DNA of 64,000 bases from Paractinoplanes ovalisporus (GTDB lineage: Bacteria; Actinomycetota; Actinomycetes; Mycobacteriales; Micromonosporaceae): positions 1 through 64,000 of the forward strand of contig NZ_JAENHP010000030.1 of the NCBI RefSeq assembly GCF_016834655.1, read 5' to 3'. Each line of letters starts with the position of its first letter. Position 1 is the stretch's first letter. Below the pieces are notes generated by a model. It saw only the letters and a program-made list of their open reading frames with translations, was not told the DNA's origin and searched no databases. A program made the translations under genes and the position numbers. Below, one piece after another: positions 34,122 to 43,270 of the stretch.

Positions 34122-34250
34122 GGCGTGCCGTGGCCGGACCTGGACGACGCCGTCCAGCAGGTGCACCTGAAACTGCTGGAGCAGGGGTCGGCGGCGACGA
34201 TCCGCAACCCGGCGGCCTGGACGGCAGTCGCGCGCCGACGGTCCAAGGAG
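34122..34250 (+). pseudogene. Fragment of an ECF-type sigma factor
   Basis: A short frame encodes PWPDLDDAVQQVHLKLLEQG and NPAAWTAVARRR, which matches region 2 of extracytoplasmic sigma factors (DLDDAVQxVxLKLLE...NPAAW). Region 4 and a proper start are missing; the rest runs into the convergent gene. Confidence 0.45.
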
Positions 34251-34258
34251 CCGGAGAA

Positions 34259-35170
34259 TCAGAACGGGAAACGCCCGGTACGCCACTGCCAGTGCCGGCC
34301 GGCCCGCAGGTGATCGGCGATCGCGCGTTGCAGAACGGTGCGCCGGGGCAACTCGTCGAGCGGCGTGCTCAGCGAGCGGAACCCGAACCGCAGCACCTCG
34401 ACGTCGGCGTCCAGACCTTCCGGGGCCTCGTACGGCTCCAGTTCGAACCGCCGCTGGAACCGGATGATGTTGGAATCCTCGGGCAGGTATTCGCGCAGTT
34501 GCGGGTCGAGCAGCCAGGAGCCGCACGAGAAACTGGTGTAGTGCTCGTCGGGGAAATGGCGCGGGAAGAACGCGCGGGCCTCGTCCAGCGACGCGTCGAC
34601 CGCTTCCGGGGTCAACGGGCCCGCCTCGGGGATGTGCAGGCTGATCGCGTCGTCGCCGCGCTGGTGCTGCAGGCGGCCCAGCTCATAGAGGCCGCCCCGC
34701 ACGTGCAGGGTCAGCCAGCTCTGCATGACGGGCCAGCCCTCGCCGCGCATCCGGCGGTCGACCGCCAGGTTGCGACCCAGATCGGCCAGCGTCGCCCACG
34801 ACACGGTGTCGGGGATGCCATGGTCGCGGTGGTACTGCCGCACGACGGGAATCAGGGCCAGGTAGGCGTACGCGAAATAGCCCGGCAGCTCCGGACCCGG
34901 CGGCAACCACTCGTGACCGCCGAGGTCGGCCCGCACCAGGGCGGTCGAGCGGTCGAGCAGCCAGGTCAGCTCCGGGGTCCACTGTGGTGAGGGCCAGCCG
35001 GCCAGGATGCCGGCGGCGTCATCCGGCCGCACCGCCAGGCGCTCGAGGAGCTCCGGCACGTCGTCGCGGTCGGGCAGCGGAGCCGACGGCCGGTCGCCCG
35101 CGAGCCGGTCCACGCGCTCGATCTCTTCGACGGGAACCCCGAGCCGCGCGGCGACGCCATCCAGATCCAC
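34259..35170 (-). CDS. Acyltransferase-domain (GNAT-like) protein
   Basis: 303 aa, start MDLDGVAARLGVPVEEIERV. The helical N-terminal half (WTPELTWLLDRSTALVRADLGG, YFAYAYLALIPVVRQYHRDHG) and the C-terminal mixed fold (SLHIPEAGPLTPEAVDASL, FFPRHFPDEHYTSFSCGSW) resemble a widespread actinobacterial family annotated as acyltransferase domain-containing, GNAT-like. Substrate unknown. Cytoplasmic. Confidence 0.6.
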   Translation of the reverse strand: MDLDGVAARLGVPVEEIERVDRLAGDRPSAPLPDRDDVPELLERLAVRPDDAAGILAGWPSPQWTPELTWLLDRSTALVRADLGGHEWLPPGPELPGYFAYAYLALIPVVRQYHRDHGIPDTVSWATLADLGRNLAVDRRMRGEGWPVMQSWLTLHVRGGLYELGRLQHQRGDDAISLHIPEAGPLTPEAVDASLDEARAFFPRHFPDEHYTSFSCGSWLLDPQLREYLPEDSNIIRFQRRFELEPYEAPEGLDADVEVLRFGFRSLSTPLDELPRRTVLQRAIADHLRAGRHWQWRTGRFPF

Positions 35171-35326
35171 GCGAGCGACCCTACCGATCAGGGGGCCGGA
35201 GTGTGAGCCGAGTGCGCACTCGGGCGACCGGGTCCGGGCGTGGGCGCGGCCGATCGGTCAGTTTTCAAGAAGCCCGCACCGGCCCGGTCTCCCTAGCCTG
35301 AACGCCATCAACGAGGGGAGCACGAC

Positions 35327-35731
35327 ATGATCACGAAGCTGAACGTCACCACCATCTACGTCCTCGACAAGGATGAGGCGCTGGACTTCTACGTCGGCAA
35401 GCTCGGGCTCGAGAAGGGCAACGACGTCAAGCAGGACTCCTACCGCTGGCTGACCGTCCGGGTGCCGGGCGAGGGCAGCACCGAGATCTCGCTGGAGGTT
35501 CCGGGTGTGCCGCTGCACGACGAGGCGACCGCCCAGCAGCTCCGCGAGCTGGTCGCGAAGGGCGCCCTGAACGGTCTCGTCCTCAACACCGACGACATCC
35601 AGGGCCTGTACGAGTCGCTGAAGGCGGCCGGAGTCACCGACTTCACCCAGGAGCCGACCAAGCATTTCTACGGCACCGACATGGGTCTGCGGGACCCGTC
35701 CGGCAACCCGATCCGGGTCTTGCAGCAGTAA
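35327..35731 (+). CDS. VOC-family (glyoxalase-like) protein
   Basis: 134 aa. Two beta-alpha-beta modules: VTTIYVLDKDEALDFYVGKL at the start and GLVLNTDDIQGLYESLKAAG plus GTDMGLRDPSGNPIRV at the end. This is the vicinal-oxygen-chelate fold of glyoxalases, dioxygenases and antibiotic-binding proteins. Only part of the usual His/Glu metal set is evident, so the reaction is unknown. Confidence 0.82.
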   Translation: MITKLNVTTIYVLDKDEALDFYVGKLGLEKGNDVKQDSYRWLTVRVPGEGSTEISLEVPGVPLHDEATAQQLRELVAKGALNGLVLNTDDIQGLYESLKAAGVTDFTQEPTKHFYGTDMGLRDPSGNPIRVLQQ

Positions 35732-35751
35732 AGAGTGGCGAGCGCTGGAAG

Positions 35752-35789
35752 CGCGGACCGGGCCGACCGGCAGTCCGGCCCGGTCCGCG
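35752..35789 (+). terminator. Long GC hairpin after the VOC gene
   Basis: A 14-bp stem, CGCGGACCGGGCCG with CGGCCCGGTCCGCG, sits about 20 nt after the stop. No T-run, as common in high-GC genomes. Confidence 0.65.
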
Positions 35790-35808
35790 GAGTCGTAGAT
35801 TGGGCGGG

Positions 35809-37152
35809 GTGCATTCCCTCGACTCCCTCGTCAGCCACCTCCTGACGCGCACCCCGGAAGAGCTCACCGAGCTGACCGAGGTGCGGCCTGACGTCGCGCT
35901 GGAGCCGGCCCCGACCCGGGTCGAGCAGCTCGCCCGGCGTCTGCTGGACCCGGCGTCGATGACCGCGGCGTGCGCGTTGACGACCCGTCCCCAGTTGCAG
36001 GTGGCCGAGGCGGCCGCGGCGCTTGGCCGCAAATGCACCGTGGCCGGGCTCGCGGAACTGATGGGCGTTGCGGGGGACGACCCGGACCTGGCCGCGGCCG
36101 TGCACCGGCTCACCGAGCTCGCCCTGATCTGACCGGAGAAGTCGGGTCTGGCCACGGCGCACCTCGGCGCGCTGTTCCAGCACCCGCTGGGTTTCGGCCG
36201 GAGTCGTGGCGGGGCGCCGTTCGACCCGCGCCCGCCCGGCCTGACCCTGAACCCGGTCGACCCGGCGTCGGTGGAACGGGAAGCCGCGGCCGCCGCCGCC
36301 GAGACTCTGGCCGCGGTCACCGGCGGCGCCGTCCGGTGGCCCACGATCCCGGGCCACGACGAGGACCGCACGCGTCTCACCGTCGAGCTGCTGGCGGCCG
36401 GCGAACTGATCGACACGTCGCAGGCCCGGCCCACTCCGGCCTACGACCGGTTCACCGCCGCCGACCCCGCGGACCAGTTGCTCGACATCATCGACATCTG
36501 GCTGACGATGCCCGCGTGCCCGCTCGCGCCCGGCCCGGCCCGCCTCCTCCAGTGGAACGCGGAGGAGGAGTTTCTCCTCGGCGGCCTGCGCTCCCTCATG
36601 CTGCGCACGCTGGTCGACGCCGTGCCCGCCGACCGGTCGGTCGATCCCGAGGGCCTGGCCGAGCGGCTGCTCTGGCAGGCGCCGGACGTGGCCGAGGAGG
36701 CGGCCGACGGTCTGCCCGGTTACGTCGCGGGCATCTGGCGCGAGGCCCACCGGCTCGGCCTGCTCGCCCACGGAAGCCCGACCGAACTGTGCCGTCGCCG
36801 TCTGGCCGGTGGTGCCGCCGCGGCCCGCGAGCCGGCTCAGGCGATGCTGCCCCGGCCGCCCGGTTCCGTCCCGCCGCCGCCCGGCCCCGGCCGTGTCCTG
36901 GTGCGTCCGGTCGGGTGCTGCCTGTGCAGCGACGACGACACGCTCCTGACCGAGATCCTGGACAACCGGTCGCTGGAACCGCTCGGCCTGGTGCGGCTCG
37001 CGCCGACCGTGCTCGCCAGTGCGGAGGCGCCGGCCGCGACGCTCACCGCGCTGCGGGCCGCGGGCTACGCCCCGGCGAGCCTGCACGTCGTCGGCGGCGG
37101 CTCCGCACCCGACGGTGAGATGACGCGGCTGGGGCGGTCAGCGGACCAGTAG
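35809..37152 (+). pseudogene. Helicase-associated-domain protein broken by an in-frame TGA
   Basis: From a GTG at 35809 the frame reads SLDSLVSHLLTRTPEEL and continues to LTELALI, then TGA at 36130-36132. The same frame continues for over 300 codons (SGLATAHLGALFQHPLGFG, DQLLDIIDIWLTMPACPL, PVGCCLCSDDDTLLTEIL). The pattern of an N-terminal helical repeat and a later Leu-rich region fits actinobacterial helicase C-terminal (XPB/Ssl2-associated) proteins, which are usually longer. A nonsense mutation and apparent loss of the 3' part suggest decay. The end overlaps the convergent TetR gene by 15 nt. Confidence 0.55.
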
Positions 37153-37731
37153 CGGCAGAACGACCCGGACCTGCGTGGCCAGGCCGTCGAGCACCGGCTC
37201 GCCGCCCGCGGTGTAGGCCAGCAACGCCTGTTGGAAGAGACCGTCGAGCATCCCGTACGCGGCCGGGGCGCCGACCGACGGCGGGCGGCCGGCCAGCGTG
37301 GCGTATCGGTCGACGACCCGCCAGATCATGGCTTCGAGCGTGCCGTCGATCTCGGTGATGGCGTCGCGCAGGGCCGGCTCGAACATGCTCTGGGTGCGCA
37401 GGTCGTACCAGAGGCGGTGCATCGGCGCCTCTTCGCGGATCGTCTGGGCCAGCTTGGCCGCGAACGCCTCGACCAGCTCCTCGGGCGAGGTCGAATCGCT
37501 GACCACCGCGTCATAGCGGGTCACGCAGCGTCTCTTGTAGTGGCGGACGCTGTAGATGACCAGCTCGGTCTTGTCCTGGAAGTAGTAGTGCACGACGCCG
37601 TGGCTGAACGGCGAGTTGCCGGCGATCTCGCGCAGGCTGGCCCGGGCGTAGCCCATCGCGCCGAGGGTGGTGAGCGCGGACTCGGCCAGCTCCTCGCGGC
37701 GGCGGTCGGACTTGGTGGGCACGAGGACCAT
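37138..37731 (-). CDS. TetR-family repressor
   Basis: 197 aa from the ATG at 37731; the open frame extends to 37788. The N-terminal HTH reads TTLGAMGYARASLREIA and HGVVHYYFQDKTELV. The C-terminal helical domain would bind an acyl-CoA-like or aromatic ligand. Divergent from the SDR/ligase operon with a 14-bp-arm palindrome between them. Confidence 0.88.
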   Translation of the reverse strand: MVLVPTKSDRRREELAESALTTLGAMGYARASLREIAGNSPFSHGVVHYYFQDKTELVIYSVRHYKRRCVTRYDAVVSDSTSPEELVEAFAAKLAQTIREEAPMHRLWYDLRTQSMFEPALRDAITEIDGTLEAMIWRVVDRYATLAGRPPSVGAPAAYGMLDGLFQQALLAYTAGGEPVLDGLATQVRVVLPLLVR

Positions 37732-37763
37732 CGTACGGGCTGTGGCCGGTGTCCCGACTTTTT

Positions 37764-37779
37764 CTTGACAACTGTCAAG
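37764..37779. promoter_or_regulatory. Probable TetR operator
   Basis: CTTGACA and TGTCAAG are perfect inverted arms around AC, between the TetR gene and the divergent SDR operon. The left arm contains TTGACA, so it may also overlap a -35 element, where a bound repressor would block transcription. Confidence 0.7.
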
Positions 37780-37833
37780 AAGCGGCATGTGATGTAGGTC
37801 TCCTCAATGTCGAGAGCCCCCCGGGAGCCCCAC

Positions 37834-38616
37834 ATGGCACAGATCGATCTCACCGGCCGGCGCGCACTGGTCACCGGTGGCGCCCAAGGACTGGGCGAAG
37901 GCATGGCCCGCGCCCTCGCCACCGCCGGCGCGTCCGTCGTCATCGCCGACCTGCAGGACGACCTCGGCCCCAAGGTCGCCGAATCGCTCGGCACCACCGG
38001 GGGTTTTGTGCACCTCGACGTCACCGACGACGACAACTGGGCCGCCGCCGTCGAGCAGGCGACCGGCATCCTGGGTGGACTCGACATCGTCGTGAACAAC
38101 GCCGGCGTCGAGATCACCAGCCTGATCGTCGACCTCGACCCGGCCGCCGTCCGCAAGCAGCTCGAGGTCAACCTGCTCGGCACCGCCCTCGGCATCAAGC
38201 ACGCCTTCCGGGCCATGCGCGCCCAGAAGAGCGGCGTCGTGATCAACGTGGCCTCGGTGGCCGCGACCATCGCCTTCCCCGGCATCGCGGTCTATTCGGC
38301 CACCAAGTCGGGCGTCGACCGGCTGACCCGGGTGGCCGCGATGGAGAGCGGCAAGCTGGGGTACGGCGTACGGGTCAATTGCATTTATCCCGGTCTGGTC
38401 CCGACCGCCATGGGCGCCGGACTGGCCAACGACGTGGCTCGGATCGGACTGTTCGGCTCGCCCGAGGAGGCGGTCGGCGCGGTCGTCGAGCTGACCCCGA
38501 GCGGACGCCTGGGCGAGGTCACCGACATGGCCGACGCGGTGGTGTTCCTGGCCTCCGACGCGGCGAGCTTCATCAACGGTGTGGGCCTGCCCGTCGACGG
38601 CGGAATGGGGATGTGA
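37834..38616 (+). CDS. Short-chain dehydrogenase/reductase
   Basis: 260 aa from the ATG at 37834. Classical SDR: cofactor motif TGGAQGLGEGMA, NNAGV, the Ser in VINVASVAA, catalytic YSATK, and PGLVPT. Acid at the end of strand two (IADL) points to NAD(H). First gene of a three-gene operon with a saccharopine-dehydrogenase-like protein (1 nt away) and an acyl-CoA ligase, repressed presumably by the divergent TetR. Substrate unknown. Confidence 0.88.
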   Translation: MAQIDLTGRRALVTGGAQGLGEGMARALATAGASVVIADLQDDLGPKVAESLGTTGGFVHLDVTDDDNWAAAVEQATGILGGLDIVVNNAGVEITSLIVDLDPAAVRKQLEVNLLGTALGIKHAFRAMRAQKSGVVINVASVAATIAFPGIAVYSATKSGVDRLTRVAAMESGKLGYGVRVNCIYPGLVPTAMGAGLANDVARIGLFGSPEEAVGAVVELTPSGRLGEVTDMADAVVFLASDAASFINGVGLPVDGGMGM

Positions 38617-38617
38617 C

Positions 38618-39745
38618 ATGGCCGCCAAACCCGTCGTCGTCTACGGCGCCTCCGGCTACACCGGCCGGCTGATCTGCGAATACCTGCGCGAGTACAACGT
38701 CCCGTTCGTCGCCGCCGGCCGTGACGCCGCCAAGCTCAAGCAGTCGATGCAGGAGAACGTGGCCGGCATCGAGACCGCCGACTACGAGATCGCCGAGGTC
38801 GGCCACGACGTCAAGGCGCTCACCGAACTGTTCGCCGGGTCGTCGGTCGTGTGCAACACGGTCGGGCCGTTCAGCGTCTATGGCCCCGAGGTCGCGGAGG
38901 CCTGCCTGGCCGCCGGCACGCACTACCTCGACACCACCGGCGAGCAGGACTGGATGATCACCTGCGACGAGAAGTACGGCCCGGACTTCGCCGCGGCCGG
39001 CCTGCTGCTCGCGCCCGGCGTCGCGCAGATGTACACCACCGGCGAGATCGCGGCCGAGCTGTGCCTGGAGAAGCCCGGACTGGACACCCTGGACATCGCG
39101 GTGTTCTGGGGCGGCAGCCCGACCATCGCGTCCACGCTGACGATCCTGGTCAACGCGGCCACCTCGGGTGCGTTCCGGCTCGAGCAGAACCGTTACGAGG
39201 CCTGGGATCCCGAGGCCGGGCTCTATCAGCTGGTGCTGCCGGGCCAGCACGAGCTGGCGCTGGCGTTGCCGTGGGGCGGCACCTCGCACCCCGTCTGGTA
39301 CCGCCGCGATCCGCGTGTCGCCAACGTGAAGGTGCTCGGCGGCGTGTTCAACCGGGCGCTGATGAACGGCGTACCGCAGATCGTCTCGGCGGCCGTCGAA
39401 GCGACCAAGGACATGCAACCCGACGAGCGGTACGCGGCCCTGACCGCCACCGCCGCGCAGGTGATGAACGTGATGCCGCCGCGCGAGAACCCCCGGCTCA
39501 ACAAGTCGGTCGACTCGGTGCACGCCTCCGGGCCGCTGGGGCGCGCGCACTGCGTCATCTATGGCAACTCGAACTACAAGCAGACCGGGCTCATGCAGGC
39601 GTACGCCGCCTACCACCTGCTGCAACAGCCGCCGCGCCGGGTCGGGTTCGCCTCCGGCTGCCAGGCCTTCGGGCATCGGGAACTGCTCGGGGTGCTGGAG
39701 AGTTTCGGCCTGGTGCGCGAGCCGACGGTCACGGTCGAGCGCTGA
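38618..39745 (+). CDS. Saccharopine-dehydrogenase-like oxidoreductase
   Basis: 375 aa. The Rossmann start VVVYGASGYTGRLICEYL and the following AGRDAAKLKQ, then CNTVGPFSVYGPEVAEAC and GTHYLDTTGEQDW, are typical of saccharopine dehydrogenase NADP-binding-domain proteins. Such genes often sit with SDR and acyl-CoA synthetase genes in lipid or steroid catabolism clusters. The exact reaction is unknown. Confidence 0.8.
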   Translation: MAAKPVVVYGASGYTGRLICEYLREYNVPFVAAGRDAAKLKQSMQENVAGIETADYEIAEVGHDVKALTELFAGSSVVCNTVGPFSVYGPEVAEACLAAGTHYLDTTGEQDWMITCDEKYGPDFAAAGLLLAPGVAQMYTTGEIAAELCLEKPGLDTLDIAVFWGGSPTIASTLTILVNAATSGAFRLEQNRYEAWDPEAGLYQLVLPGQHELALALPWGGTSHPVWYRRDPRVANVKVLGGVFNRALMNGVPQIVSAAVEATKDMQPDERYAALTATAAQVMNVMPPRENPRLNKSVDSVHASGPLGRAHCVIYGNSNYKQTGLMQAYAAYHLLQQPPRRVGFASGCQAFGHRELLGVLESFGLVREPTVTVER

Positions 39746-39747
39746 CC

Positions 39748-41253
39748 ATGCGGCTCGTCGACTATCTGGACAAGGGGGCGTCCCTCGACCCGGACGCGCC
39801 GTGCCTCACCACGGACGGGGAGACACGCACGTACGGGGAAGTGCAGCGGCTCAGCGTGCGCGTCGCGGCGGCGCTGGCCGCGCACGGGGTTGTTCCCGGA
39901 GACCGGGTGGCGGTGCTCTCCGGGAACGACCCGACCGCCTTCACCTGCGTGTTCGGGATCAGCCGGGCCGGGGCGGTGTGGTGCCCGATCAACCCGCGCA
40001 ACGAGGCGTCGGAGAACCGGGAGCTGCTCGACCTGTTCGGGTGCGTGGCGCTGATCTACCAGGCGTCGTTCGAGCCGCTGGTCGCCAAGATCCGCTCGGA
40101 GTTGCCCGCGTTGCGGGTGGCCGTGTGTCTGGAGTCGGACTTCTCCGACTTCCTGGCTCAGGGCGACGTGGATCTGCCGGCGGCTGATGACCTCGCCATG
40201 ATCGTTGGGACCGGCGGTACCACCGGACGGCCCAAGGGGGTCGAGCTGACCGGGGCCAACCTCGAGGCGATGACCGCGATCACGCTGATGAGCTACCCGT
40301 GGCCCGACCGGCCCGTCTATCTCGCGTTGGCCCCGCTCACCCACGCCGCCGGGGTGCTGTGCTTCCCGGTGCTGGCCCGGGGCGGCGAGATCGTCATCAT
40401 GCGCAAGCCGGACGTGGCCGCGTTCATCGCGCTCATCGAACAGCACGGCGTGACGCACACGTTCCTGCCGCCGACGCTCATCTACATGGTTCTCGCGCAC
40501 CCCACTCTGGACGCCGCCGACCTGTCGTCCTTGCAATGCTTCTGGTACGGGGCGGCGCCCATGTCCGCGGCGCGGCTGCAGGAGGCGTTACGCCGCATCG
40601 GCCCGATGGCGCAGCTCTTCGGCCAGACCGAGGCCCCGATGATGATCTCGACGATGGCTCCGGCCGACCACTACCTCCTCGACGGCAGCGTCGCCGTCAC
40701 CCGCCTGTCCTCCGCCGGCCGCCCGTCGCCGCTGGTCACGGTGGCCATCATGGGCCCGGAGGGCGACCTGTTGCCCCGCGGCGCCACCGGCGAGATCGTC
40801 TGCCGCGGTTCGCTGGTGATGCGCGGCTACCACCGCGACCCGGCGGCGACGGCGGCCGCGTCGGCCCACGGCTGGCACCACACCGGCGACATCGGCTACC
40901 TCGACGACGACAACTACCTGTTCATCGTCGACCGCGCCAAGGACATGGTCATCACCGGAGGTTTCAACGTGTACTCGACCGAGGTCGAACAGACCCTCAT
41001 GCAACACCCGGCGGTCCAGGACTGCGCGGTGATCGGCCTCCCCGACGACAAGTGGGGCGAGCGGGTGACCGCGGTCCTGCAACTGCGAGCCGGCGCGACC
41101 GCCGACAAGGCCGAGATAGCCGCCTTCGTGAAGGAACGCCTGGGAAGCGTGAAGACCCCCAAGCAGATAGAGATCTGGGACGACCTGCCACGCTCCAAGG
41201 TAGGCAAGATCCTGAAGGTAGACCTGCGAACCCGCCTCTCACCCGGCCGTTGA
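39748..41253 (+). CDS. Acyl-CoA synthetase (AMP-forming)
   Basis: 501 aa ANL-superfamily enzyme. ATP-binding loop GTGGTTGRPKGVELT, the FGQTEAPM motif, HTGDIGYLDDDNYLFIVDR, and the C-terminal catalytic Lys in PRSKVGKILK. It activates a carboxylic acid to its acyl-CoA via an acyl-AMP. Two nt after the preceding stop, so co-translated with the SDR and saccharopine-dehydrogenase-like genes. Confidence 0.9.
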   Translation: MRLVDYLDKGASLDPDAPCLTTDGETRTYGEVQRLSVRVAAALAAHGVVPGDRVAVLSGNDPTAFTCVFGISRAGAVWCPINPRNEASENRELLDLFGCVALIYQASFEPLVAKIRSELPALRVAVCLESDFSDFLAQGDVDLPAADDLAMIVGTGGTTGRPKGVELTGANLEAMTAITLMSYPWPDRPVYLALAPLTHAAGVLCFPVLARGGEIVIMRKPDVAAFIALIEQHGVTHTFLPPTLIYMVLAHPTLDAADLSSLQCFWYGAAPMSAARLQEALRRIGPMAQLFGQTEAPMMISTMAPADHYLLDGSVAVTRLSSAGRPSPLVTVAIMGPEGDLLPRGATGEIVCRGSLVMRGYHRDPAATAAASAHGWHHTGDIGYLDDDNYLFIVDRAKDMVITGGFNVYSTEVEQTLMQHPAVQDCAVIGLPDDKWGERVTAVLQLRAGATADKAEIAAFVKERLGSVKTPKQIEIWDDLPRSKVGKILKVDLRTRLSPGR

Positions 41254-41336
41254 CCGCCGCCCTCACGATGTGTCGTCGGCATCGACACCAGTTGTTACCT
41301 TGGCCGTGTGGTTGGTGCAGCTGACGGGGTAGCGGC

Positions 41337-41867
41337 GTGACCGGCCGGCCGCGGTCCCCGCGCGGCGATGGCGATCCGAGTTCCCACGATCGCCGTCGCG
41401 GCGACCGGCCGCCGCCGATCACCCCCGGCAACGTGGATGCGGCGCACGACCGCGTCGACGAGAAGTTCCGCACCGCGCGAGCGGACCCGACAGCGGGTGC
41501 GGGGGAGGGCGGCGCGCCGGTTGCGGTCCCCGCGCCGCCGGACTTCCGCGACGCCGAGATCGACTCGAACAAGATCACGGCGTACGCGATGAATCCCGAC
41601 CATCCCGTCGGCAAGAACAAGTACCGGGTCATTCACAGCGCCACCGGACTCGAACCTGGTGACGCCGCCCTGGTCGAACAGCAGATCCGCGACGGTATCG
41701 CCCAGGGCACGCCGATCCTCGCGAAGCCCGATGAGTACGGTCAGAGGTGGGGCGTCAACGTGCCCCTGACCGGGCCGCGGGGCACGATCATCGTCCGCAC
41801 GGCCTGGATCGTGGACGTCGGATCGACCACGCCCCGGCTGGTGACCATCTCATTTCCGAAGGAGTGA
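41337..41867 (+). CDS. DUF6883-like protein with disordered N-terminus
   Basis: 176 aa from a GTG. Residues 1-75 are Arg/Pro/Asp-rich and likely disordered (SPRGDGDPSSHDRRRGDRPP). The C-terminal ~100 residues (KITAYAMNPDHPVGKNKYRV, LVEQQIRDGIAQGTPIL, WGVNVPLTGPRGTIIVRTAW) resemble DUF6883. That domain occurs beside DUF4926 proteins, as here 4 nt downstream. A toxin/immunity or toxin/antitoxin role is possible but unproven. Confidence 0.6.
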   Translation: MTGRPRSPRGDGDPSSHDRRRGDRPPPITPGNVDAAHDRVDEKFRTARADPTAGAGEGGAPVAVPAPPDFRDAEIDSNKITAYAMNPDHPVGKNKYRVIHSATGLEPGDAALVEQQIRDGIAQGTPILAKPDEYGQRWGVNVPLTGPRGTIIVRTAWIVDVGSTTPRLVTISFPKE

Positions 41868-41871
41868 CGAC

Positions 41872-42063
41872 GTGGAGCTGTACGACACCGTCCGACTGCT
41901 GGTCGACCTGCCTTCCGAAGGGCTGGAAGCGGGCGCGGTCGGTGCGGTGGTCCACATCTTCGACCGGCCACGGGTCGCCTATGAGGTCGAGTTCACCGAT
42001 GACGACGGCCGCACGATCGCGCAGGTTCCGTTGACAGCGGACCAGGTGCGGGTGGTCGCCTAG
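41872..42063 (+). CDS. DUF4926-like small protein
   Basis: 63 aa from a GTG at 41872. MELYDTVRLLVDLPSEGLEA, GAVGAVVHIFDRPRVAYEVEF and DGRTIAQVPL match the DUF4926 pattern, a small SH3-like beta protein. It is tightly linked to the DUF6883-like gene, so a partner relationship is likely. Confidence 0.72.
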   Translation: MELYDTVRLLVDLPSEGLEAGAVGAVVHIFDRPRVAYEVEFTDDDGRTIAQVPLTADQVRVVA

Positions 42064-42139
42064 GTTCGGCGCGGGGAGTCCCTAAGCTGGTGGAATCGTA
42101 TGCGGGCATGGGGATGCGGTGGTGTTACGCTCCGGCTCG

Positions 42140-43177
42140 ATGTCACCTTCCCGGCGGTTGACGCCCACGATGAAAGACATCGCCGCGGCTTCTGGGGTTG
42201 CGCAGAGCACCGTGTCGCGGGTGCTCAACAACGCGCCGACCCGGGTGCCGATCGCGGCGGGGACGCGGGAGCGTGTTCTGCAGGCCGCGCGGGAGCTCGG
42301 CTATCGGCCCAATCCGCTGGCGCGGGGGCTGCGCGGTGCGTCCACCAACCTGATCGGGGCGGTGGTCCGCGACTTCAGTGACGTGTTCTATGCCGGGGTC
42401 ATCGAGGCCCTGGTGGTCGAGTCGATGGCGCACGGCTACAACGTGGTTCTCGGGCACGTTCACGGGCGGCTCGACGAAGGGGTTCCGCTCACCACCGTTC
42501 TGGAGACGCGCCACACCGACGCCATTGTTCTGCTCGGTGACATGCAGGGCTATCCGGAGCTGATGGCCGACCTGCGGCGCTCGCTGGTGCCGGTGGTGGG
42601 GCTGTGGCAGGGGACGAGTCCGCTCGAGTTCCCCACGGTCAACCCCGACGACCAGGCCGGCGTACGGGCCGGTCTCGAGCATCTGGCGGCGCTGGGGCAC
42701 CGGCGGATCGGGTTTCTCAGCGCGGACCTGCCCAACGAATACCGGATCCGTGAGGACGCGTACGCCGACTTCATGCGCGAACGGTTCGGCGGTGTGCCCG
42801 ACGGTTATCTGCGTCGCTGCCCGTCCACCCTCGACGGCGGGGAGTCGGCGCTGGCCGCGCTGATGCGGTTGCCCGAACCGCCGACCGCGGTGGCCGCGTC
42901 GACCGACCTGGTCGGGGTGGGGGCGTTGCACGCGGCGCACGGTCTCGGCATTCCGGTGCCGGGGCGGCTGTCGGTGGTCGGCTTCGACGACATCCTCATC
43001 GCCTCGCACACCGTGCCCGCGCTGACCACGCTGCGCATGCCGGTCGGCGAGATCGTCGGGCACGGCGTCGCCGAGGCGGTCGCGCTGACCCGCGATCCCG
43101 AGCGGGCCCGCGAGCCGGGCGTGACCACGTACGAGCTGCCGTTGATCGTCCGCGACTCGACGGCGCCCCCAGACTGA
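42140..43177 (+). CDS. LacI-family transcriptional repressor
   Basis: 345 aa from the ATG at 42140; GTG at 42119 and ATG at 42170 are alternatives. HTH: TMKDIAAASGVAQSTVSRVL, hinge NPLARGLRG, then a periplasmic-binding-protein-like sensor domain (GRLSVVGFDDILIA). It lies next to and convergent with the GH127/ABC operon and probably represses it, responding to a sugar. Confidence 0.9.
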   Translation: MSPSRRLTPTMKDIAAASGVAQSTVSRVLNNAPTRVPIAAGTRERVLQAARELGYRPNPLARGLRGASTNLIGAVVRDFSDVFYAGVIEALVVESMAHGYNVVLGHVHGRLDEGVPLTTVLETRHTDAIVLLGDMQGYPELMADLRRSLVPVVGLWQGTSPLEFPTVNPDDQAGVRAGLEHLAALGHRRIGFLSADLPNEYRIREDAYADFMRERFGGVPDGYLRRCPSTLDGGESALAALMRLPEPPTAVAASTDLVGVGALHAAHGLGIPVPGRLSVVGFDDILIASHTVPALTTLRMPVGEIVGHGVAEAVALTRDPERAREPGVTTYELPLIVRDSTAPPD

Positions 43178-43191
43178 ACGGCCCGCCGCCC

Positions 43192-43270
43192 GAGGATCAG
43201 CGCGGAATCCAAACCCGCGCCGCCGGGTCGTCAGGGATCAGCGCGGGATCCAGACCCGCATGCCGCCGGG
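43192..43270. repeat. Duplication of the GH127 3' end
   Basis: About 36 nt at 43192-43227 (GGATCAGCGCGGAATCCAAA and onward) repeats the region at 43234-43270, which holds the last codons of the GH127 gene. Several substitutions separate the copies, so it is an old tandem duplication. Confidence 0.7.

Noticed and set aside
38851..39745. Upstream extension of the acyl-CoA ligase frame
   Set aside because: It is an off-frame reading of the saccharopine-dehydrogenase-like gene; the ligase starts at 39748 after the upstream stop.
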